Assembly (NCBI RefSeq): GCF_001999765.1
Contig: NZ_KV908323.1
Coordinates: 66,585 to 130,584 of the forward strand
DNA from: Sinomonas mesophila
GTDB lineage: Bacteria; Actinomycetota; Actinomycetes; Actinomycetales; Micrococcaceae
Direction of reading: 5' to 3'
DNA: 64,000 nt
The position numbers and the translations under genes are program-made. A model generated the notes under the pieces. That model did no database searches. It saw nothing but the letters and a program-made list of their open reading frames with translations, and had not been told where the DNA came from. Shown in pieces: positions 49,873 through 59,001 of this stretch (positions within the stretch are counted from its first letter, which is position 1; every line of letters starts with the position of its first letter).

Positions 49873-51093
49873 GTGCTCCGCCTCACCATTCGCGCCCTAC
49901 CGCTTGTCCTCCTCGCCCTCCTGCTCGGCGCCATGGGAGTGGCGCCGGCCACGGCCGCCCCGCGAGCGAACCCGACCTCCACGGCTGCCATCACCCTGAG
50001 TCCCGCGACGGGGCGGGCCGGGACCACGGTGACGGTCACCGGGACGTCGTTCGGCAGGAAGCTCGCCGGCACAGTCACGGCGGGCACCGCTACGGCGCCG
50101 TTCACGACCTCGGGCAGCGGCTGGTTCCAGACGACGGTCCGCATCCCCGCGTACTCGACCGGCACCGTGCCGGTCACTGCCGCGACGAGCAGGGACCGGG
50201 CGACGGCGTCGTTCACCGTGACCCCTGCGGCGGCACCGCCGCGGCTCGCCTTCGGCGTCGCGAACCCGGGCGGCCCGCTTGCCTCGGCCGAGCTCAACGA
50301 GGTGACGGCCCTCGCGGGCGAGGCCCCGAGCCTCATCATGCTCTACAAGGACTTCCAGCAGGCCCCGCCTCTCGCCGAGCTTGACGCCGCCCGCGCCCGC
50401 GGCGCCGTCCCCCTCCTGACGTGGGAGCCCTGGACCTGGGGCGGTGGGGTCGACCAGCCTGCCTACTCTCTGGACAACGTCACCGCGGGCACCTTCGACG
50501 CGTACATCACGAGCTGGGGCAACGCCCTCGCCTCCTGGGGCGAGCCGGTGAAGCTGCGCTTCGCGCACGAGAAGAATGGCAACTGGTACCCGTGGTCCGA
50601 GGGCGTCAACGGCAACGAGGCCGGCGACTACGCCGCGGCCTGGCGGCACGTGCACGACGTCGTCTCAGCAACGGGCGCGACGAACGTCGAGTGGGTCTGG
50701 AGCCCCAACGTCCCGTACGCCGGCTCGACCCCGCTCGCCGGCCTCTACCCCGGCGGCGCGTACGTCGACACGGTCGCCCTCGACGGCTACAACTGGGGCA
50801 CGTCGCAGCCCTGGAGCGCGTGGACGTCCCCGCAGTCCCTCTTCGGGCAGGGCCTCTCCGAGCTGAGGATCCTCGCCCCCGGCAAGCCGATCATCGTCGC
50901 CGAGACCGCCTCCGCCGAGGCGGGCGGATCGAAGGCAACGTGGATCACCGACCTCGTCGCCTACCTCAACGCCCAGCCCGACGTCATCGGCTTCGTCTGG
51001 TTCCACTACGCCAAGGAAGTCGACTGGCGGATCAACAGCAGCCGGTCCGCGGCCGACGCCTTCACGGCGGCCCTCGCGGCACGCCGGACGTGA
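49873..51093 (+). CDS. Secreted GH26-like glycoside hydrolase with Ig-like domain
   Basis: The 406-residue protein has a signal peptide (cleavage near ATAAP, residue 29), an IPT/TIG-like beta domain (about 38-117; ITLSPATGRAGTTVTVTGTSF) and a TIM-barrel domain (125-406). The barrel has Glu233 in RFAHEKNGNWYPW, the GH26 acid/base motif, and Glu344 in IIVAETASAE at the nucleophile position. GH26 enzymes cleave beta-1,4-mannans or related glycans; the substrate is inferred only. The stop overlaps the next start (GTGA), so the pair is co-translated. Start is a GTG. Confidence 0.85.
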   Translation: MLRLTIRALPLVLLALLLGAMGVAPATAAPRANPTSTAAITLSPATGRAGTTVTVTGTSFGRKLAGTVTAGTATAPFTTSGSGWFQTTVRIPAYSTGTVPVTAATSRDRATASFTVTPAAAPPRLAFGVANPGGPLASAELNEVTALAGEAPSLIMLYKDFQQAPPLAELDAARARGAVPLLTWEPWTWGGGVDQPAYSLDNVTAGTFDAYITSWGNALASWGEPVKLRFAHEKNGNWYPWSEGVNGNEAGDYAAAWRHVHDVVSATGATNVEWVWSPNVPYAGSTPLAGLYPGGAYVDTVALDGYNWGTSQPWSAWTSPQSLFGQGLSELRILAPGKPIIVAETASAEAGGSKATWITDLVAYLNAQPDVIGFVWFHYAKEVDWRINSSRSAADAFTAALAARRT

Positions 51094-52493
51094 CGCAGCA
51101 GAGGAACGGGATCAGGCTCCGCGCGGCGGCTCTGGCCCTCGCGGCGGCCCTGGCCCTCGCGGCGGCCGCCACGGCCGGCGGCGCGCCCGCCGTGGCGATG
51201 TCGGTCGTGGCCGCGCCGGCGGCATCCGCGCCGGTCCCGACGCCGTCCCGCGCCGCATTGCCCGCCTTCGGGCCGCAACTGGACCACGGCGACAGCCTGG
51301 CCGCGTACGCGTCCCGTCTCGGCGCGGTCCCGTCCGCCGTGGGCATCTCGGTGCCCTATCCGCTGGACGAGGCCGGCCGCCAGAGGGTTCGGGACGCGGC
51401 CCAGCAGGCCTCGCGCCACCGCGCCCGGCTCGTGCTGACGCTCGCGCCGGACCGAGGACTCGCCGCCGCAACCCAGGCGGAGGCCGCGCGGCTCGGCGAC
51501 CTGCTCGCGGGCCTCAGGGAGGCGACCGGGGCGCCCACGGCGGCGACGCCGCCCATACTCGTCCGCTTCGGGCCGGAGATGAACGGCACCTGGACCGTCT
51601 GGGGACAGCGGCCCAAGCCGTACGCCGCGGCCTTCCGCACCGTCGCGGAGGCTGTCCACGCTGCCGGGGCCCAGACCCTGTGGGCCCCGACCTACGGCGC
51701 CGGCTACCCCTTCGCGGGGGTGCGCGGGGCCATCGAGGGGATCTCGCCGGACACGGTCGCAGACTTGGACACTGACCGCAGCGGCAGCGTCGGCGCCGAG
51801 GACTCGCCGTACGCCCCGTACTACCCCGGCGACGACGCCGTGGACTGGGTGGGCCTCTCGGCCCAGCACTTCGGCGTCTTCGACGCCGGCACGCCGCCGA
51901 AGCTGACGCCGAACACCGTGCCCGAACCGGGCAAGTTCGCCTCCGAGCTGGCGGGCGGCTACGGCTACGGGACGGACGACGGCGCCGGCCGGGACTTCGT
52001 CGGCGAGTTTGCCGCCCGGCGCGGCAAGCCCTTCGCCGTCGTTACGGGGGCCCTCTGGGCCGAGGGCTCCCCGGGCGCGGGCGCCGTGGAGATCAAGGGC
52101 GCGTGGCTCGATCAGATCGCCGCGGCGGCGGGCAGCGAGCCGTCTCTCGGGCTCGTCCTGTGGCAGGAGACCGAGAGGGCGGAAGCCGAGTTGGCGGGGC
52201 GCATCGGGGACTGGCGGCTCACCGTGGAACCGGCCCTGGCCGCCTCGCTGAGATCGCGGCTCGAGGGACCGGCGGCCGTGTTCTCGCGGGGTGAGTGGCC
52301 GGCGTCGGGCCCGGCCGGGAGCAGCGGCCTGGCCGGGACGGGCGGCGATGGCGCGCGGCAGGCCTCCGGGCAGGGACCCGTCCCGGACTGGGTCTGGGCC
52401 CTGGCGACCCTCCTCGTCCTGGCCGGGGGCGTCATCGCGTCGCAGCGGCTGTGGGACCGCCGCAGGGCCAGGCACGACGGACCGCAGGGCTAG
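51090..52493 (+). CDS. Membrane-anchored GH26-like protein, possibly inactive
   Basis: The 467-residue protein has a hydrophobic N-terminal signal (11-40), a GH26-like barrel (about 60-410) and a C-terminal membrane segment (VPDWVWALATLLVLAGGVIASQRLW, about 431-455). The acid/base Glu163 is kept in FGPEMNGTWTVW, but the strand that should carry the nucleophile reads FAVVTGALWAEG (315-326), with Gly-Ala where relatives have Glu-Thr, so catalysis may be lost. It may bind polysaccharide at the surface. Its stop overlaps the convergent ATPase gene by four bases. Confidence 0.8.
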   Translation: MTQQRNGIRLRAAALALAAALALAAAATAGGAPAVAMSVVAAPAASAPVPTPSRAALPAFGPQLDHGDSLAAYASRLGAVPSAVGISVPYPLDEAGRQRVRDAAQQASRHRARLVLTLAPDRGLAAATQAEAARLGDLLAGLREATGAPTAATPPILVRFGPEMNGTWTVWGQRPKPYAAAFRTVAEAVHAAGAQTLWAPTYGAGYPFAGVRGAIEGISPDTVADLDTDRSGSVGAEDSPYAPYYPGDDAVDWVGLSAQHFGVFDAGTPPKLTPNTVPEPGKFASELAGGYGYGTDDGAGRDFVGEFAARRGKPFAVVTGALWAEGSPGAGAVEIKGAWLDQIAAAAGSEPSLGLVLWQETERAEAELAGRIGDWRLTVEPALAASLRSRLEGPAAVFSRGEWPASGPAGSSGLAGTGGDGARQASGQGPVPDWVWALATLLVLAGGVIASQRLWDRRRARHDGPQG

Positions 52494-52918
52494 GGCGCCC
52501 CGGGCGTGCGGCTCAGCGTCCAGACGTTGGAGCCATGCTGGCGCCTGCAGGTGACCGTCGTGACGAGCTGGCGCACCATGCCGAGACCGCGCCCGTGCTC
52601 CGCCTCCGGCGGCGGGAGCTGGCCGTCGCCGAGGACCTCCGGAAGGGGCTCGGCGTTGATCTCGTAGAGCCGGGCGAGCAGGATGTGGCGGCGGATCTCG
52701 AGCTCTACGGCGAGCTCGAGCACCGTGCCCTCGGTGGCGTGGGCGTGCTGGACGACGTTGCTGGCGATCTCGACCACGGCGAGCTCGAACTGCATCCGGT
52801 CCTCCGGCCGAATCTCCGAGGCCCGCGGCCAGATCCTCGCGAACTCGTCCTGCAAGGCGTCGACGACGTTGGGCTGGGCGGGGCCGTGCACCATGCCGGC
52901 CGCGAGGAACTCAGTCAT
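52490..52918 (-). CDS. RsbW-like ATP-binding kinase (anti-sigma type)
   Basis: The 142-residue GHKL ATPase has the N box ELAVVEIASNVVQHA (about 45-59) and the G box GRGLGMVRQLV near 109. In partner switching such kinases phosphorylate a STAS protein and bind another target when the STAS protein is phosphorylated. The final gene of the five-gene leftward operon; it overlaps the STAS gene by 8 bases. No sigma factor gene is adjacent, so the target could be the glycosyltransferase or a sigma factor elsewhere. Confidence 0.9.
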   Translation of the reverse strand: MTEFLAAGMVHGPAQPNVVDALQDEFARIWPRASEIRPEDRMQFELAVVEIASNVVQHAHATEGTVLELAVELEIRRHILLARLYEINAEPLPEVLGDGQLPPPEAEHGRGLGMVRQLVTTVTCRRQHGSNVWTLSRTPGAP

Positions 52919-53243
52919 CGCCGAAGGCCTCGTCCACGCTCGCGTACGGGGTGAGGATCCTGTCCATGCTCGTCAGTTTGAGGACCATCTGCACCTGCGA
53001 GCCGACGTTCGCGATCCGCAGGTCCCCGCCAGCCTGCCGCGCCGCCTTGAGGCACCCGACGAGCGCCCCGAGCCCGGAGGAGTCGATGAACTCGGTGCCC
53101 GCCATGTCCAGGACGAGCCTGTTGTGGCCCTGGCCGATCGCCTCGGTCACGACGTCCCGCAGCTTCGGCGCGCTGACCATGTTGAGCCGGCCGGTCCCTG
53201 CCAGCGCCGTGTAGCCGCCGCGGTCCACGATCTCGAAGTTCAT
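52911..53243 (-). CDS. STAS-domain anti-sigma-factor antagonist
   Basis: The 110-residue STAS protein has LVLDMAGTEFIDSSGLGALVGCLKAAR (about 43-69) with the phosphorylatable Ser pair (DSSG, Ser54-Ser55). It is the RsbV/SpoIIAA-type switch, phosphorylated by the adjacent kinase and dephosphorylated by PP2C phosphatases, two of which are encoded upstream. It overlaps its neighbours on both sides (4 bases with the GT2, 8 with the kinase). Confidence 0.93.
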   Translation of the reverse strand: MNFEIVDRGGYTALAGTGRLNMVSAPKLRDVVTEAIGQGHNRLVLDMAGTEFIDSSGLGALVGCLKAARQAGGDLRIANVGSQVQMVLKLTSMDRILTPYASVDEAFGDD

Positions 53244-55192
53244 TCGGTGCCCCTTTGCTGCTCAAACCCCTTGTACCGCGCCGCGCCCACGAGCACGCTC
53301 AGTGCCAGAAGGTCGTAGGCCATCCAGACCATGTTCACCAGCGTACCCAGCGGCTCGGCCTGACCGGCCAGCAGCCGCGCCGCTCCCACGGCGCCGGCGA
53401 GCACGAGGATCGCGGCGACCACCGCCTGGGGCCTGAGGATCAGCAGGGCGTCCCCGCCCTCCTGCCGCGCCTTGGGGGTGACCGCGAAGCCCAGGGGCCG
53501 GCCGAACCAGACGTTCGCCGCCGCCGTCGTGCATGCTTTGATCCACGTCGGGAACAGCGCGAGGCTGTACTGCTGCCCGCGCCACGTCGCGGCCCCGCGC
53601 GCGGCCAGGATGAACAGCAGCTGGTTGAGCGCCATGAACGGGACGAACCGCGCAAAGAAGTCGGAGCTGAGGCTCTGGACGGGGAGGATGCCCAGGACGA
53701 AGAAGACGGCCGGCGCGGCAAGGTAGACGACCGCGGCGAAGCCCGCGAGGTAGCTCCACATCGTGGCGAAGTACATGAGCCGTTGGCCGAGCGAGAGCCC
53801 GGGGAGGCGCAGCGGGCTCTCCCGGAGCATCACCTGGATCGTGCCCTGCGCCCAGCGCAGTCGCTGCGTGAGCATGGTCTTGAGGTCCTCGGGGGCCAGG
53901 CCCTTGGCGAGGATCTCGTGGTGGTAGACGCTGCGCCAGCCCATGGCATGCAGCCGCATCGAGGTGGACATGTCCTCGGTGACGGAGATGGTGGAGAGCG
54001 GCATGATCGGCTGGGCCTCGCCGCGCCGCTCGACCGTGACGGAGTCGAGCACGGCCTGCACCGACTCCAGCGCCCCGAGCGGGGACCAGTCGCGGGCCGA
54101 GAGGCGCTCGACGGCGGCGTCGATCGGTGCGACCTCGGCCAGCCGGTCGTCGGGGGTCCCGTTCAGCTCGCGCTCGAGGGCCTCGATCTCCGCGAGGTCC
54201 GCCGCGAGCGCCTGGACATCCGCCGCCACGAGGGACTTGACCGCGGCCTCGACCTGGTTCTGCACCAGGAAGGTGACCGCGGCGACGGACGCCCCGGAGC
54301 CGAGCTGGTCCCGCCCCGCGCGGAGCGCCCGGTCGACCACGCGCAGGAGCTCGCCCGCGCCGTCGGCCTGCGCCTCCGCGCGACGGAGGGCGCGCCGGAC
54401 GACGCCGCGCCCCGCCTCAAGCGCCTTCACGACCCTGGCGTGGGTCTCCCGCACGTACCCGACGAGCCCGAGCTGCATGAGCGCCTCGCGGCGCAGGATC
54501 GCGTTCGAGCCGCAGAAGAAGGCCGCATTCCAGCCGTCCTTGCCCTGCTGGATGGGCCCATAGAAGAGGGGTGCCTGGCTCCCGAGCGGGTCCTTCTCGG
54601 GGACGTTGAAGAACCACTGTGGCGTCTGGACGAGCGCCACCTTGCGTGCCGTGAAGTAGCCCAGCGTCCGGTCCAGGATGCGCGGGTCCGGGATCTGGTC
54701 CGCGTCCAGGATCAGAAGGAATTCCCCCTGCGTCTCGTGCAGGGCATTGTTGAGGTTCCCCGCCTTCGCGTGCCGGGGCATGCCGGCCCACTCCGCGCCG
54801 CGCGAGACGTATCCCACGCCGTTCTCCTCGGCGAGCCCACGCAGCTCGGGGCGGGAGCCGTCGTCGAGCACCCACGTTGTGTGCGGGTACCCGATGGCCT
54901 TGGCCGCGAGGGCGGTCTCCATCACAAGGTCGATCGGCTCGTTGTAGGTCGTGATGAAGACGTCGACGGTCAGGCCCGGGGGAGTGGGCGGGGGCTCGCC
55001 CCGGTCCTTGAGCCGCCACATCGTGAGGGCGAACAGGGTCACGTCGATGAGCGAGTAGGTCTCCGCCAGAATGAGCGGGACGGCGATCCACCAGGCCTCC
55101 CAGTTCAGCGAGGCAACCCACCGCCACCCGACGTAGTTCACGCCGGCGAAGACTGCCAGGGCTCCGACGAGGCGGATCCAGAACAGGCTCAC
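53240..55192 (-). CDS. Cellulose-synthase-like processive glycosyltransferase (GT2)
   Basis: The 650-residue membrane enzyme has two N-terminal segments (5-60), a GT-A domain with DDGS (110-113), DAD (163-165), TED (405-407) and QRLRW (443-447), then four to five C-terminal membrane segments. The D,D,D,QxxRW set marks a processive beta-glycan synthase that extrudes its polymer. There is no PilZ domain for c-di-GMP. About 150 Ala-rich helical residues (247-398) are inserted between the acceptor region GSNAILRREAL and TED. GTG 55192 overlaps the previous stop. The polymer could be cellulose- or mannan-like. Confidence 0.9.
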   Translation of the reverse strand: MSLFWIRLVGALAVFAGVNYVGWRWVASLNWEAWWIAVPLILAETYSLIDVTLFALTMWRLKDRGEPPPTPPGLTVDVFITTYNEPIDLVMETALAAKAIGYPHTTWVLDDGSRPELRGLAEENGVGYVSRGAEWAGMPRHAKAGNLNNALHETQGEFLLILDADQIPDPRILDRTLGYFTARKVALVQTPQWFFNVPEKDPLGSQAPLFYGPIQQGKDGWNAAFFCGSNAILRREALMQLGLVGYVRETHARVVKALEAGRGVVRRALRRAEAQADGAGELLRVVDRALRAGRDQLGSGASVAAVTFLVQNQVEAAVKSLVAADVQALAADLAEIEALERELNGTPDDRLAEVAPIDAAVERLSARDWSPLGALESVQAVLDSVTVERRGEAQPIMPLSTISVTEDMSTSMRLHAMGWRSVYHHEILAKGLAPEDLKTMLTQRLRWAQGTIQVMLRESPLRLPGLSLGQRLMYFATMWSYLAGFAAVVYLAAPAVFFVLGILPVQSLSSDFFARFVPFMALNQLLFILAARGAATWRGQQYSLALFPTWIKACTTAAANVWFGRPLGFAVTPKARQEGGDALLILRPQAVVAAILVLAGAVGAARLLAGQAEPLGTLVNMVWMAYDLLALSVLVGAARYKGFEQQRGTE

Positions 55193-56273
55193 GGATGCTC
55201 CGCTGGTTCCTCTGGCTTCCTGCGCAGGACGACGGCGGTCACGTCGTCTTCCGCGTCGGGGGCGAGCTGGAGGATCGCGTCGACCGCGTCGGCCGAGCGC
55301 TCCGAGCCCCTGATCGTGCTGGCGACGGCCTCGAGCGCCTCGTCGAGGGTCTCGAAGGCATCCAGGACGCCGTCGCTGATGACGGCCACCGCACTCCCGG
55401 GCTCGACGGTCAGGACGGCCCCCGTCCATACCGCGCCCGGCATGAGACCGAGGGGCGGGCCGCCGTTGACCACGCGCTCCCAGCTGCCGTCCGCGTGCAC
55501 GAGCATCCCGAGGCCATGGCCGGCGTCGATGTAGTCCACCCGACCGGTCGCGCCCTGGAGCCTCAGGTGGAGGAGGGTGATGAACGTGGACAGCCGCTGG
55601 AGGTCCGACTCGAGGGTATCGGCCGCCCGCCGGACGATGGCGGCGGCGCCCCGTTCGAGCCGGCCCCCGCGCAGCGCGGCGCGGGCCGTCGCCGCGACGA
55701 GCGCGGCGCCCATGCCCTTGCCCATGGCGTCCGCGAGCGTCACGGCGAGCACGTCGCCGTCGGACTCCCAGTCGAAGAAGTCCCCGCCGACGCTGCGGCT
55801 CGGCCGGCACGCGCCGGCGACGTCGTAGCCGGGCATGACGGGGGCCCGCTCGGGGAGGAGCCCACGCTGGACCTGGGCAGCCGTCTCGAGCTCGCTCCTC
55901 GGAGCACTCGCGGCGCGGGGACGCCGCATGAGCGCCTCCACGCGGGCGGCCAGCTCGCGCGGGTTGACGGGCTTGGTCAGGAAGTCGTCCGCTCCGAACT
56001 CGAGGCCTTCGAGCCGGTGCTCCTCATCCGATGTCCCCGAGATGATGACGATGTACGCGTCGGTGAACGAGCGCAGGGTGCGGCACACCTCGAGGCCATC
56101 GATGTCCGGCAGGCCGAGGTCGAGCGTGATGACGTCGGGGCGCAGCCTTCGGGCGGCCTCGAGGGCGGCGTGGCCGCTGCCGGCCGTCTCCGTCGCGAAG
56201 CCCTGCCCCTCGAGCGCCGCCTCGAGCACGAGGGCCATGTCGGCGCCGTCCTCCACGATGAGGGCTCGCCGGC

Positions 56274-56277
<4 letters not shown>
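55189..56277 (-). CDS. Response regulator fused to PP2C (SpoIIE/RsbU) phosphatase, copy 2
   Basis: The 362-residue protein has a receiver domain (1-120, phospho-acceptor Asp53, LTKP at the switch lysine) and a PP2C-type domain (about 130-355) with metal Asp residues in VGGDFFDWESDGD, DAMGKGMGAAL, ISDGVLDAF and DDVTAVVL. It should dephosphorylate the STAS protein when its receiver is activated. It is a close paralogue of the upstream gene. It overlaps that gene and the GT2 by four bases on each side. No histidine kinase is nearby. Confidence 0.93.
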
Positions 56278-57347
<1,070 letters not shown>

Positions 57348-57393
57348 CGGATTCCTCCCACCACCTGACCATTAAAGCCGCTGCGCACCGAAG

Positions 57394-57905
57394 TTTGTCA
57401 TCCTGCATGACCACATCCGCAAAGGATCTTTCACCCGCTCTCCCGCTGGCCCGCCCCAGGACCTCGAGCCGAGCATCGAGATGGGGGAATACGAGCGCTG
57501 GGCCGAAGTCCGGCGCTGCCTCAACGACGACACTATTCCTGACGACGTCAGGGCAGCAGGTGCGCTGCTGCTGCTCTACGGCATCCCACTTGCCCGGATC
57601 ATCGAGCTCACCCCGGTTCACCTCGAAACCAGCGATGGGCAGCCCGTCCCCACGGGTCTCTCCATCGGACTCGACAGCCCTGCAGCCGCCCGCTGCTGGG
57701 AAGACTGCTGGGCAGGCTCCTGCACGAGAGGCTGGCCGGCGTCACCCCTCTGGTCAACGCAGGGCCGGAACGAACCCAAAGGCTGTTCCCGGGACGGGGA
57801 TCGATCGGGCACGTCACCGATGCGGGCATGAGGCGGCGGCTGCGCAGGCACGGACTCTACGCCCGCAGGTCCAGGAACGCGGCCCTGATCTCCCTGGCCA
57901 GCGTA
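57394..57905 (+). pseudogene. Degraded integrase-like gene (plasmid-type tyrosine recombinase)
   Basis: Conceptual translation from 57394 (ILHDHIRKGSF, then YERWAEVRRCLNDDTIPDDVRAAGALLLLYGIPLARIIEL) matches the tyrosine-recombinase family found on Arthrobacter plasmids and islands. Near 57700 the frame is lost and homology continues in another frame (LLHERLAGVTPLVNAG, then LFPGRGSIGHVTDAGMRRRL, then SRNAALISLAS) until about 57905, where it ends before the catalytic C-terminus. Both ends are missing. It looks like the relic of a mobile element that brought in the metal genes to its right. Confidence 0.7.
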
Positions 57906-57965
57906 GGCGATCGTCGTCCACGAGAGCCCACACACGGTGCGGCCAGGCCCACCCCCGAGCGTGCA

Positions 57966-57996
57966 TGATAGGTGCATATATATACATATATACACT
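57966..57996. other. AT-rich palindromic stretch
   Basis: About 30 bases of alternating A and T (GTGCATATATATACATATAT) between the integrase relic and the metal operon. Its composition is sharply unlike the flanking DNA. It could be an upstream promoter element or a recombination scar. Confidence 0.6.
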
Positions 57997-57998
57997 TG

Positions 57999-58052
57999 TT
58001 GACAATCGGGTCGGGACTCTGTCAAGATCTGCTTATGAATGCAGATAAGCAG
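57999..58052 (+). promoter_or_regulatory. Promoter and candidate metal-sensor operator
   Basis: TTGACA (57999-58004) and CAAGAT (58023-58028) are 18 bases apart. Immediately after lies the perfect inverted repeat CTGCTTAT-N8-ATAAGCAG (58029-58052), placed to block initiation. Start of transcription is predicted at about 58035, the ATG of a short ORF. Confidence 0.6.
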
Positions 58053-58100
58053 TGTTTGAAGTCTGCTGCCTCTCTTCTGATCGAACCGTCACCCCTCTAG
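58035..58100 (+). CDS. Short upstream ORF (21 codons)
   Basis: MNADKQCLKSAASLLIEPSP plus Leu starts at the predicted transcription start and ends 13 bases before the next gene. Its first codons (ATG-N3-GCAGATAAGCAG) match the first codons of the second KmtR-like gene at 60573 (MGADKQ). It may be a remnant of an ancestral sensor gene start retained because the operator overlaps it, or a leader peptide. Confidence 0.45.
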   Translation: MNADKQCLKSAASLLIEPSPL

Positions 58101-58113
58101 GAAAGGAGCCGTC

Positions 58114-58536
58114 ATGACCAAGCGCCGTGACCTGTTCATCTTCGTCGCCAACCCGGAGAAGGGCGAGGAGGCACGGGCCTACCTCAGCGACTGGCTCCGT
58201 GAGCTCGACGGCCACCCTGGCTATCTCGGTGGCGCCGTCCTCAAGGAGACGGCGGGCGAGCTCTTCGACAACACCCTCGTCCTCGCCCTCGACTTCGAGT
58301 CCACCGAGGCCGCCCGTGCCCTGTGGCCCAAGATCGAGAACACCGTCAACCCCCTCTACCCGGACGACAAGTCCGACAAGACCCCCGACCAGGGCCCCGC
58401 CTTCTTCGACGGCACCGCCAAGGCGGCCGCCGAGGGAGGCCAACTGCCGCTGAAGTACACCCGCGGTAATGGAATGCTGGCCCGGATGCTGCACATCCAC
58501 GCCGAGGCCGTCGACGAATACGCGGCCGCATCCTGA
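58114..58536 (+). CDS. Dimeric alpha-beta barrel (monooxygenase-like) protein of unknown function
   Basis: A 140-residue protein with AAAGGAGCCGTC before ATG 58114. It begins RDLFIFVANPEKGEEARAYLSDWLRELDGHPGYLGGAVLKE and then DNTLVLALDFESTEAARALWPKIENTV, the strand-helix pattern of small ferredoxin-like dimeric alpha-beta barrel proteins such as antibiotic-biosynthesis monooxygenases. A His pair (MLHIHAE) lies near the C-terminus. It is the first full gene of the metal operon, so it may help metal handling, but this is only context. Confidence 0.6.
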   Translation: MTKRRDLFIFVANPEKGEEARAYLSDWLRELDGHPGYLGGAVLKETAGELFDNTLVLALDFESTEAARALWPKIENTVNPLYPDDKSDKTPDQGPAFFDGTAKAAAEGGQLPLKYTRGNGMLARMLHIHAEAVDEYAAAS

Positions 58537-58594
58537 AGATCCCATCCGCGGTGGCGTGCCCGTGGCACGCCACCGCCGACGGACACCCGAGACC

Positions 58595-58957
58595 ATGAGC
58601 GAAGACGTGAACGCATACAAGCAGGCTTCGGCCGAGTTGCACTGCCCCACCGCGAACGAGATGGATCTCGCGACCGAGGTGTTCCAGATGCTGGCCGACG
58701 CTACACGGTTCAGACTGCTGTTCGCCCTCCTCGACGACGAGCTTCCGGTGAACGACCTCGCCCACGTGTCGGAGAAGCCGCCGACCGGGGTGTCACAGCA
58801 CCTGGCCAAGCTGCGTCTGGCCGGCCTTGTGGAAACCCGCCGTGAGGGGACTCGTGTCTTCTACCGGCTCGAGAACGACCATGTGCGTCAGCTGATCATC
58901 GACGTTCTGAACCACGCTGAGCACATGAGTTCGTCCATGCCGCGCCACCACCAATAG
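58595..58957 (+). CDS. KmtR-like ArsR/SmtB metal sensor, copy 1
   Basis: The 120-residue winged-helix repressor (DATRFRLLFALLDDELPVNDLAHVSEKPPTGVSQHLAKLRLAGLV) ends with His96, Glu109, His110, His118 and His119. Their spacing (0, 13, 14, 22, 23) equals that of the nickel/cobalt ligands of Mycobacterium tuberculosis KmtR, which controls a CDF exporter. A CDF gene follows after 44 bases. Start ATG 58595; a longer frame upstream has no site. It probably represses its own operon through the dyad at 58029-58052 and is released by nickel or cobalt. Confidence 0.88.
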   Translation: MSEDVNAYKQASAELHCPTANEMDLATEVFQMLADATRFRLLFALLDDELPVNDLAHVSEKPPTGVSQHLAKLRLAGLVETRREGTRVFYRLENDHVRQLIIDVLNHAEHMSSSMPRHHQ

Positions 58958-59001
58958 CGGGCGCTCACCCCTTCCCAACACATAGCAGGAGATTGAGTCA
59001 G

